Assembly: GCF_022539505.1 (NCBI RefSeq)
Contig: NC_061512.1
Coordinates: 150,209,962 to 150,273,961 of the forward strand
From: Lolium rigidum
Lineage: Eukaryota; Streptophyta; Magnoliopsida; Poales; Poaceae
Reading direction: 5' to 3'
DNA length: 64,000 nt
Shown here: positions 55,184-64,000 of the stretch, one piece after another
Position numbering within the stretch: position 1 is the stretch's first letter
Layout of the letters: the number at the start of each line of letters is the position of its first letter
Position numbers and translations under genes: made by a program
The notes under the pieces: model-generated
Seen by the model: only the letters and a program-made list of their open reading frames with translations
Databases searched by the model: none
Told to the model about the DNA's origin: nothing

Positions 55184-55352
55184 TTAGGAGCGGCTACAAA
55201 CTCCAGCTCAAAAATGCCAAGTGGCCCACCAGCAGTGAAAGCCACCTCCAAATATTCGTATATCTTTTTATTTTTTCTGCACCCACCTGCTATCATTTGA
55301 TCGCTAGAGGACACACCTTCTCACAGTCCACAACCCTCTATCGACCCGCCAT

Positions 55353-56520
55353 AAAACATCTTCAGTCGCCGTCCCCAAAGTATCCTTCAAAACATGTCGA
55401 ATCAAGCGTTTGGGGGCCGCCTCCGCTCCTTGACGTGTTTGGGGAGCGTCGCGGCCCAGCCGCGGCCCGAAACGCGCCCTCTAAATATTAAAATAACGTT
55501 TCTCTACATTTTCATGTCAATATAGAGAAGGAATTTGTAGGTAGAATCACGATTTTGAAAGTAGTGCAACATGCTGAAACAAATTAAACATAAAAATCCG
55601 AAAAAATATGTTTAAATTAATTTTTAAACTACTTCTTTTTTGATGGCTCCGCCTTGTCATCCCCACGGAGGCGCTTCCTGCACGTCACCTCTTTCGAAGA
55701 GGTAGTGGCGTTCGACCCATTCGATGAGCTTGTGTCCTCCTCCGACGAGTAGTCTTTGGTATCTTCGTCGTCGTCGGTGCACGCCGGCTGCGCCTCCGCC
55801 TTCACCTTCGCCTGGGACCTTTCCTCCTTCTTTGCCGCCGCCGCCTCCTCTGCCTCCACTTCATCCTCTTCCTCTTCCTCCTCCTCCTCATGGCCGTCAT
55901 CGGCAGGGAGCCAGAGCTGCTAGGCGTGGCAAATCTTTCCAACCAATGGCGACATATCAACGGCTTCCCCTCGCTACTGGAGTCCGATGGCAAAGACAGG
56001 TTGCTCATGATCAGAGAGGAGAGGTTGCTCAGTCGTAGAGATGAAGGGCGCCGGTCGGTTGGATATCCAAATGTGCAGACTTAGTAGTCTTATTGAGCGG
56101 GGATTAATGGCGGCGTAGATGTCGAAAAGGGTTACGTTTGCTCTTCCGTTGAGTTCGTGCTCCATTCCGATGGTTCGCGCGTCGATCGACGTGGTTGCCA
56201 CTCTGGTGGTTCCCCTTCCCGGCAACTGCACTGTCGCTGCGCGCTAAAAATAATTCTGTCGTGAGGTAGGCGACGGTTGGGCATCGTTCGTGTGTTAATG
56301 ACGCGTCGGGCCCGACACTCCCCGCCTAGTTTCTCGCTCTGTCTGGGGCACCCAAAGCGTGCCCTGCGAAGCGGGGACGGGGACGGGCTCGGGGCGTCGG
56401 GCGGCGTATTTGGCCGCACCAGGCGGAAGGGGCCTTTGGGCGCGCGACTGGGGCCAAAAAAATATCTGGCGCGACCTAAAAACAAAATGACATTTGGGGG
56501 AATGCGGACAAAAAAGAGCT
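55353..56520 (-). mobile_element. Degenerate Harbinger-like element, block C copy
   Basis: This is the counterpart of 18110-19210 in block A. The left end ACATCTTCAGTCGCCGTCCC near 55357 is better preserved than in A. A second small relic from about 56518 (CTCTCCAGTTGTGTTCTCC) to about 56773 (GAGAGACGCGGCTGGAAATG) has weak inverted ends. Limits are approximate. Confidence 0.5.
55629..56008 (-). pseudogene. Acidic Ser-rich Harbinger-associated protein, block C copy
   Basis: The start at 56008 reads MSNLSLPSDSSSEGKPLICR. After a frame change the part from 55859 reads MEAEEAAAAKKEERSQAKVK, TKDYSSEEDTSSSNGSNATT and CRKRLRGDDKAEPSKKK, ending at 55629. The counterpart in block A lost the start. 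The same beginning occurs at 35069. Confidence 0.55.
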
Positions 56521-57095
56521 CTCCAGTTGTGTTCTCCAAAATTAAAAGCGTCGCATTTTGTGTCCGGTGTCCCAAACTCTATAGACAGGGATGCGTCGGG
56601 GACGGCGGACACAAAATAAGCGCATGATGCATGCATGGAGCCCCCTAGTTGCCACATGCCATTCTATTTTTTCACACTTTCTGTCACATACTTTTCCCAC
56701 ATGGGTTGGTCCCCTCTATTAAAATGCATGCGTCCGGACGTTGTTTGAGAGACGCGGCTGGAAATGGTTTCATTTTTGTATAGATTTTTGGTATCTTTTT
56801 GTCCAGCGATATCGCGATATCTCTAAAAGTGTCCTAAATCATCGTGATGGGCGTTTTTTGAGGGACGCTTATAGCCTGTTGCCGGCCATAGCAGCCTTCA
56901 TATTATGAAAAGTGTTCATCTTGCACCGTGTGACAAACGTGGTCAGCACCCCCAAACCAATGCTATAACCATAAACATGTGAGAAAAAGCCTAGTTGAAG
57001 AATCTAGTAATTGTTTTTGACTTTTCGCGGAAGAATCCTAGGTTCTCATTGGGCTGTATTGTCGCAATTTTGGAACTATTAGTATCCACTATCCA

Positions 57096-57210
57096 CACTA
57101 GTAGAAAACCTCTCATCCATCTAAGCCATTGGTACCGGTTCCCTTACGAACCGGTACCAATGGGGCCATTTGTACCGGTTTGAGGGCTCGTGGGCGAGGA
57201 GCTTTGGTAC
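57096..57210. mobile_element. Left end of another CACTA element, cut by assembly gap
   Basis: CACTAGTAGAAAAC at 57096 is followed by ATTGGTACCGGTTC facing GAACCGGTACCAAT (57127-57161), the usual pattern of a CACTA end with subterminal palindromes. The rest is hidden by the gap. Confidence 0.75.
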
Positions 57211-57310
57211 NNNNNNNNNNNNNNNNNNNNNNNNNNNNNNNNNNNNNNNNNNNNNNNNNNNNNNNNNNNNNNNNNNNNNNNNNNNNNNNNNNNNNNNNNN
57301 NNNNNNNNNN
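57211..57310. other. Assembly gap (100 N)
   Basis: Exactly 100 N, probably a placeholder of unknown true size. The sequence on its two sides belongs to different elements: a CACTA left end and the interior of an LTR. Confidence 0.98.
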
Positions 57311-58651
57311 CAAAGGATTAAACGTATGGTGTGGACAATGATGTTTGTTTGCGAAGAACAACAGAGAACATAGATTGCAGTAGATTGTATTTCAGATGTA
57401 AAAGAATGGACCGGGGTCCACAGTTCACTAGTGGTGTCTCTCCAATAAGATAAATAGCATGTTGGGTGAACAAATTACAGTTGGGCAATTGACAAATAGA
57501 GAGGGCATAACAATGCACATACATATCATGATGACTACTATGAGATTTACTTAGGGCATTACGACAAAGAACATAGAACGCTATCCAGCATGCATCTATG
57601 CCTAAAAAGTCCACCTTCGGGTTAGCATCCGCACCCCTTCCAGTATTAAGTTGCAAACAACAGATAATTGCATTAAGTAATGTGCGTAATGTAATCAACA
57701 CAAATATCCTTAGACAAAGCATTGATATTTTATTCCTAGTGGCAACAACACATCCATAACCTTAGAACTTTCTGTCACTGTCCCAGATTCAGTGGAGGCA
57801 TGAACCCACTATCGAGCATAAATACTCCCTCTTGGAGTTACAAGTATCAACTTGGCCAGAGCCTCTACTAGCAACGGAGAGCATGGAAGAACATAAACAA
57901 CACATATATGATAGATCAATAATCAACTTGACATAGTATTCCATATTCATCGGATCCCAACAAACACAACATGTAGCATTACAAATAGACGATCTTGATC
58001 ATGATAGGCAGCTCACAAGATCTAAACATGATAGCACAAGAGGAGAAGACAACCATCTAGCTATTGCTATGGACCCATAGTCCAAGGATGAACTACTCAC
58101 GCATCAATCCGGAGGCGGGCATGATGATGTAGAGTCCTCCGGTGATGATTCCCCTCTCCGGCAGGGTGCCGGAGGCGATCTCCTGAATCCCCCGAGATGG
58201 GATTGGCAGCGGCGGCGTCACAGTAACTTTTCTCGTATCGCGGCTCTCGGTGATAGGGTTTTCGCGACGGAGAGAATATATAGGCGAATGGGCAGAGTCG
58301 GAGGACGCTCGAGGGGCCCACCCCATAGGGCGACGCGCCCAGGGCTGGGGCCGCGCCCCCCTAGGGTGTGGCCGCCTCGCGTCCCCTCTTCGTGTCCTCT
58401 TCGGACTTCTGGAAGGCTCCGTGCAAAATAAGACCGTGGGCTTTTGTTTCGTCCAATTCCGAGAATATTTCCTGTGTAGGATTTCTGAAACCAAAAACAG
58501 CAGAAAACAGGAATTGGCGCTTCGGCATCTTGTTAATAGGTTAGTGTCGGAAAATGCATAAAAATGATGTAAAGTGTATATAAAACATAAGAGTATTGTC
58601 ATATAACTAGCATGAAACATAAGAAATTATAGATTCGTTTGAGACGTATCA
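57311..58651 (-). mobile_element. Gypsy-type LTR (solo or element end), left part in the gap
   Basis: On the minus strand it starts TGATACGTCTCAAACG at 58651. The sequence runs to the gap without the terminal CA. The segments GGAAATATTCTCGGAATTGG-like (58450-58480) and GGGGGATTCAGGAGATCGCC (minus, about 58170-58190) recall a long-LTR gypsy family of Pooideae; the family name is not certain. It interrupts a Harbinger-like frame at 58652. Whether an internal region and second LTR are lost in the gap cannot be seen. Confidence 0.78.
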
Positions 58652-58839
58652 CCCGGCTTCGGCGGTGGTGGGACGCCAATGCCGTTCACGGCCATCTTCC
58701 AGCCGCCGCTGCTTGGCAGCCGCATGTCCGGCGGGACTGGATACCGGGCGTGGTACAGCGCCCACGCCTCCGGCACGGTGAGGCTGTCGCGGCCGAAGCC
58801 GTTTGCCGCGGCGATCTTGCGGGAGGACGAGCTCGACAT
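58652..58839 (-). pseudogene. N-terminus of Harbinger-encoded protein, truncated by LTR
   Basis: The start at 58839 reads MSSSSSRKIAAANGFGRDSL, then TVPEAWALYHARYPVPPDMR and LPSSGGWKMAVNGIGVPPPP. The frame is cut after about 62 codons by the LTR. VP.A..L..ARYPVPPDMRLP.GGW........VP.PP matches the pattern of the block at residues 43-80 of the intact protein at 53870-54859. Known from memory as a recurrent grass transposon-encoded hypothetical protein; the role is unknown. Confidence 0.6.
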
Positions 58840-59304
58840 TTTTGGAGCGGCGAGGAGAAGATGCGGGAGGGGGAGGCGGCGGCGACGAGAACGTTTGGGA
58901 GCGGTGAGAACTGCAGGGCGTCTTAAAACAGCGGCGGCAGCGGGTGGTTGCAGGCAATAACGCCGGCGCGGACGGCCACTCGGCCATGCACGACGAGACG
59001 CGTCCCTGCGTCGCCTGGGAAAACAGGGACGCCATTAACGTCGCTTGACCAAAGGTAGGCGACGGGGTTTTAGCCTTCCGAGCCGCTGACGCATCGGGCC
59101 CGCGTCGCTTCGCCATGCTTTTCGTTGTGTCCGGCGTGCCCGGTGCGTCCTCTGTGGGACGGGGACGGGCTCGGGGCGCCGGACACCGTATTGGGGCGCG
59201 CCGGACAAAATTGGACTTTGGGAGACGCGACTGGAAACGTTTTTTGGTCCGGCGCGCCCCAAATTGCTTTGGGGGACGCTTTGGGGACGCGACTGGAGAT
59301 GCTC
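58652..59304 (-). mobile_element. Right part of a Harbinger-like element, interrupted by LTR
   Basis: The right end is GGGGACGCGACTGGAGATGCTC (to 59304), the same type as the element at 14314-15994, followed by TCA. The left part is missing, presumably beyond the LTR or in the gap. It contains the start of a minus-strand gene (58839 down to 58652). Confidence 0.75.
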
Positions 59305-59347
59305 TCAGAACTTTCTTAACTGCGGCATGCTACTTATATTCGTCGTA

Positions 59348-62300
59348 ATGTCTAAATATTCTAACAACCAGCGAAGGCAAAGATCTGCATCTGCAAAACT
59401 GAACAAGCGTGTGAAGGCCGCCGTACCTCCTTCAAACATTTCAACTAGATCGAGATCACCTGGCGTCTCTGAAACTAAGGCATCAGAAACGCTTAAACCC
59501 ACTGATGGTGGGAACACTAATGGCCAAAACTCACGACCCGCACGTTTGGGACCCATCTATCATATACTCCTGGCAGTATGCAAGTGGGAGCGTTTTGATT
59601 GCACATTCAGTATAGGGGCCTAGCGAATTCAATGCGTTCCATTTAATGCAAGCAGCGATCAGCAGCCTTGCATACTAAACCTTGCATGTAGTATCATGGA
59701 TAATTCTGTGCTGGTTTACACCCATAATCATAGAGCTAATTGAGTGGATGTAGTGAATCATGGTGCAGTTATTGACCATATTTATCCCACGTACTGAATT
59801 TAATCGTTCGCTGGTAGTGGCAGTAGCATAATCAAACATTTTAGCTTCATGGGCAGATTTTGTTTTGGCACGGGCTACTAATCTCAGGAATCGGATCCTT
59901 GGGATCTCGCGCGATTCTTGAAGAGGATGTTTTAAAACAGCATAAAATTGGTGTTTAGAAGTTTTTCAAAATTAGAGAAACAATATATAGAGATAAAAAA
60001 TGATGTACTCTAAGAACGTGAAAAAAATCTGAACTTAAAATAACCGCATGATTGGCTGCACTAAAAAGGATAAAATCTGATAGGTAAAGTATTGAACTAG
60101 TGCAATTCAAACCTCCAAAATTTGTCAATTTTTTGTTGATTTTGTCATCTTATCAGATTTTGCCTTTTTTGTTGGTGCAAATTTTGTGAGATTAGGTGGT
60201 CATTCAACATGGACGCAGTCTAGTAGTGTTCCTGTGCATTCAAAAAATAGGATATTTCATTTTGCATAGTGCATACAACTGGTTACATTGCTTTTAAATT
60301 TTTTCTAATACATTAATAACATTTTGAAACCCATGAAAAAAATTAAACATCATGATTTTTTTATACCTGTGGATTTTATCCGTAGCCATTAGTGTATTCT
60401 GAAACTATGAACATTTTTATTTAAAACCACGCCCTTGAACTCGTGAACTTTTTTTAGCACAAACAAATTTGTGTTTCCGAACCTTGACCTGGGAATTTTT
60501 TTCCAATCGGTTAAAAGTTTCTAATATAGTTGTACACCATTATTTACCGGTCAAGAAAATTGTTCCAGGTTTGCAATCAGATATGTTCATTGACAGTAAA
60601 CACATGTTGAATGTTTTTACCTTCTACTTTTAGTTTGCACTCCGTCCATTATACGCTGTTCAAAATTTTAGAGCATTAAAGTTTCCTCTCCCTAGAATTT
60701 TAAATGCTAAAAATAGGGATTGATGCAATGTTTTAAACTATCTGATGCAAAAAAAAAATGAAATCCTGTTTGAAAACCATTAATTTTTGAATATGTGCAA
60801 AATAGGAAAAATTCAAGATAAAATTTGATTTCTCAAGCGAATATATAATGACACTTTTTTCTAAGCCACGATATTTATAAATTTTCGTTGATTGAAAAAT
60901 ATTTTTAATTAGCTTGATTTTTTACTGTTGCTCTGATATTAAGAGACGAATCTAACTCTAATTAAATTGTAGACTTAAACGTTACGGGTTGGTGACGCAT
61001 GTCTGGTCAGCTAACAATGATTGGGGTTGATTTAGTCAACATGCAAACCCAGTTTATTAAATTTAGCTCACATACACAGCTGGCGAATGCATCAATACAT
61101 AGCACTATAGTAAGTGCAATACATTAGTACTTCCTAATCTCCAATTATTGCATGGGCACGATTTCATCCTCGCCCGTTGCCGGGTTCCGTTGAGCATTTT
61201 CGCCAAAACTCAGCCATGAATAATTTTACATCTACACGTACCGAATTGCCTGAAGGCAATCACATTATCATCAGTGTGAGTCAATGTATTAACGTCAGAA
61301 CCTCACAGGGTTTACTGTTTGTTGGTTGCAAATTTGTTAATCTATGTTAATCGTATTATGTGTATTATTTCAGATGCATTGACGACCACTAGCATATTGA
61401 AGCGGAAGCGAGGTGGATGTCAAGGTATTATTGGGCATATCGTTCATGAGATTGTAAGAAGAAATGGTGTCACTAAAATGAAGATTGGGTTTACTGCAGG
61501 GGCCAGGGCACCAAAAAATCTTCTCTACATGCACCAAAACTTAGCTCCGATGTTCGTTTTCACATCTGTAGCAAAATGGCTATTGCAAAACACTGGAAGG
61601 AGTACACAAAAGGTAAAGCTTTGACTAGTGTTATTTCAAAAGCTATTAACAATGTATCGGCGAGTTTTTTTTCAAAACGGTGGAAATATCACCCCAACTT
61701 CTGCATCTAAGGGATGCACACTGCTTTTTTATTAGATTATTCACAACACCTTACAAGAAGAATTACAAAGATCGAACCGAAGCCACCAAACTAACGACAG
61801 CTCGCTAATCCTAAATCACCGATGAAGGGGCGGTCAATTAATAGAGCCAACACCCTGACATCACACCAACGCGCATCATCAAAAAATCAAAGGCCACGAC
61901 AAGTCGTCCAATGGCGAGCGGGTGCAACAACCGGTCCGGTAGACCCTCGGCGCGTACCATCATACACGCTTCAGAAGTCCTCGCCGCCACCGTCTTTCGC
62001 ATACCCATCTCAGGAGAGATCAATGCAATGACCTTGCGAGACATGTCACCAACGCCACCACGACGCTAGACAGCTCCACCACCCTGCGCACGTCGAACAT
62101 GACTGACGATGCTATCCCGCTGCACCACGTCACCGAGAATCGCCGTCTTCAACACGAAAGAAAAAAAGCCGCTCCACCTCAGGACACGCCAGCTTACATC
62201 TGCTCCATAGACGATGCCCCCAGGAGGGAGAACGATGCCGTACACCGCCATTGCTCGATCCGGGATCGGATCTAGGATTTCTCCCGGAGCAGTCCAGGCT

Positions 62301-63890
62301 AGGAGACGATATACATCAGCTGTGACAAGACCTCCAAGACGATGCCTCAACAGGGATATGACACGATGTGCCACCATCGATTGATCCGAAGGATCTAGGG
62401 TTTCCCCCGGAGACTCTTGGTCGCAGACGGATGACAACCGTCCCGCAAGCTCGACGACGACAAAGGCGACCACCACCACATAGCGAGGACGCTGTCAACG
62501 GGGCTGCGGGAGACGACCCGCCATCGCAAGGGAGACCAGGACGCCGCCACCAAACCAGGACCGCGGCCCTGGGTCCAACCTCCAGCCACCGTGAACGGTC
62601 AGACTTGCCGCCGCCACACGTCTGCTACACCCACGCGTCGCCCCGCGCCGGTGATCCGCCCCGCCGAGGTTCCCGGCACCTACACCACGCCCTCGCTCCA
62701 TAGAGAAGACGAGGGGGCGAGAGAGATCCCCGCCGCCGCCGGCGTTGACCAGGCTTTGCCTGGCCGTGCCCCTGGCGGCGGCGAGGGAGGATGGGGGTGG
62801 GGGGAGAGGTGGGAGCGGGTGGTGGCGGCGGCTAGGGTTCTCTCCCTGGCGGAGGGAGAGCGTGTGCGCAAATTAAATGCAAAGTTTTCGCCAGTTCATG
62901 TATCGGCGAGTTGAATGTCTTCTTTCTTCAAATCAATTTGTTACTTTTTTTACTATATTAACTTGGCAAATGCAACTCCATTATGTAGGGCAAGTTTGAT
63001 ATGGGCGAGAATGATGATACGGCCAAAGATATGTGCATTGATATTTTACAGGGTTTAGTTCGGCAACACATATACATGCTTAAGAAGGAGTATTAGCCAA
63101 AGATTAAAAAACTTACTCTTAGAGAAGCTTATTTGAAAAAGCTAGATAATGTTGATAAGGACAGTTGAAAGAACTTGTCAACAGATGGTTTGATGAACAC
63201 TTTGAGCTACATGATTCATATTTATTTCACCTACAGCTACGTAATCCTTAAATATCTACTTTACAAAGTACTAAATTCTTTTTAATTAATGAACATAGAA
63301 AATATGTGGGACGAATCAAAAGAACCAAGAAGGTGTGAAGAAGAATCATAGAACTATATCTAGAAGCTACATTGCACACTATGAGCATGTTGTGAGTATT
63401 TCAGTTAACCCAGTGCAAATCTTACTTTTTCAGTGATGTAGTTCTAAATGTCCTCCTTATAAAAAGATAACTGCAGATGCACAAGAAGCTTATGTAAGAA
63501 TTATTATATACTGCCAATTTTTTCTAGTGAACAAGCTAACTTATTATATATATTTTTACACTACCCATTGAATGATTTTAAACTTTCTATAGGAAGAATG
63601 GTGCTAAGAAGAATGGGACCATGCCAGAAAAATCTGATGTGCAGATTATTGAAGAGGTCCTTCATGAGAAGAACGCGTCGAAAGCAAGAACTTTCCCCGG
63701 AAGGATGGGCGTGACGGACTGTAGAATAAAGAACGCTGTTTCAACAGCACGCGAGAGAGATTTAGAACAAAGACTTGCAGATCAGGAGGAACATGCAGTA
63801 CATGCAGCACAGAGGTATAAGGATATGACGGAAAATAGGATGCACGCCCATGATGTGATACTTGATGATCTGAGAAAGGAGCATGAATAA
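59348..63890 (+). pseudogene. Transposase_24-like (En/Spm TNP1-type) gene, decayed, with introns
   Basis: Exon 1 (59348-59575) codes MSKYSNNQRRQRSASAKLNK and a Ser/Thr-rich part, ending at a GTATGC donor. A long AT-rich intron (59576-61373, nothing else recognised in it) ends TATTTCAG. Exon 2 (61374-61612) reads KRKRGGCQGIIGHIVHEIVR, KMKIGFTAGARAPKN and HWKEYTK (after a frame change), ending at AAAAG|GTAAAG. Exon 3 (62989 to about 63180) reads GKFDMGENDDTAKDMCIDIL, then stops. Near 63350 ISRSYIAHYEHV is seen. The last exon (63591-63890) gives MPEKSDVQIIEEVLHEKN and a coiled coil. The order matches plant Transposase_24 proteins of CACTA origin. In-frame stops (for example at 63094) show it is dead. 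Confidence 0.7.
61667..62897 (-). mobile_element. Non-autonomous non-LTR retroelement, 15-bp TSD
   Basis: The 15-bp repeat ATGTATCGGCGAGTT is perfect at 61652-61666 and 62898-62912. The insert has a T run at its left side and a GC-rich head at its right side (CTAGGGTTCTCTCC seen at 62833-62847 on the plus strand), so it reads on the minus strand. There is no reverse transcriptase. It sits inside the intron 61613-62988 of the Transposase_24-like gene, leaving both splice sites intact. Confidence 0.85.
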
Positions 63891-64000
63891 AAGAGTGCAG
63901 CTATCATAAAAAAAAAAACAGGAAGAGAAGGATTTGGAATATTAAAAGAGGCACCAAGAATTAGATGCTCTAATGAACCAGCTACTAGTAAGGACGACGC

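Larger units (their letters stand above)
52841..57095. repeat. Segmental duplication, block C
   Basis: It matches block A (14283-14313, 15998-16143, 17327-19770) along its length, about 2.7 kb without insertions. It lacks A's two insertions and has its own at 53607-55183. A 12-bp extension (GCGCGCGCCC near 52964) and scattered substitutions separate the copies. It ends where a CACTA element starts at 57096. No host gene is recognised in it. Confidence 0.9.

Noticed and set aside
62368..62914. Frames of 107-111 codons in GC-rich sequence
   Set aside because: They lie within the GC-rich head of a non-LTR retroelement bounded by a 15-bp duplication and are open on both strands.

Overview
The window is a repeat-dense stretch of a large grass nuclear genome, most likely Pooideae (Lolium/Festuca, Triticeae or a close relative). 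The reasons are the types of element present: gypsy elements with TGATACGT-type LTRs, CACTA elements with CCGGGTCC or GCCGTCGGC subterminal repeats, PIF/Harbinger-like elements starting GAGCATCTCC or GGGCATCTCC, a CTCCCTCCG Stowaway MITE, and Helitrons ending in a hairpin plus CTAG. The genus cannot be fixed from the sequence. I found no intact host gene, tRNA, rRNA or CRISPR array. Nearly everything that codes is transposon protein or a captured gene fragment.

Layout. 1-5349: minus-strand Ty3/gypsy element cut by the window start. 5631-14178: Helitron whose head is present twice (5582-6725 and 9388-10532) around a right-truncated CACTA element; a Harbinger-like element (12654-13938) sits in its tail. 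14283-20061: unique block A, interrupted by a Harbinger-like element (14314-15994) and a 9-bp-TSD element (16144-17317). 20062-32772: one 12.7-kb CACTA element with transposase (TNP2), Transposase_24/Ulp1-like, AP2/ERF-like and other open-frame remnants. 33084-35880: Harbinger-like remnant holding a 1.5-kb solo LTR. 35904-36220: long-TIR MITE. 36492-42936: second Helitron, carrying a FAR1-like gene fragment. 44031-49158: non-LTR elements, a hAT relic and a Stowaway MITE. 49955-52173: complete non-autonomous CACTA. 52841-57095: block C, a copy of block A with its own Harbinger-like element carrying an intact 329-codon frame. 57211-57310: assembly gap. 57311-58651: LTR. 58652-59304: Harbinger remnant. 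59348-63890: decayed Transposase_24-like gene with a non-LTR insertion in an intron.

Blocks A, B (36230-36491 plus 42937-43335) and C are copies of one ancestral segment. Where one copy carries an insertion another often keeps the empty site. This fixes several element ends to the base: TTA at 14311/15995, the 9-bp repeat at 16135/17318, TTA at 53604/55184, GTA at 20059/32773, and the Helitron A-T insertion point at 36491/42937. All identifications rest on reading the sequence and on memory of protein families; no search was run.
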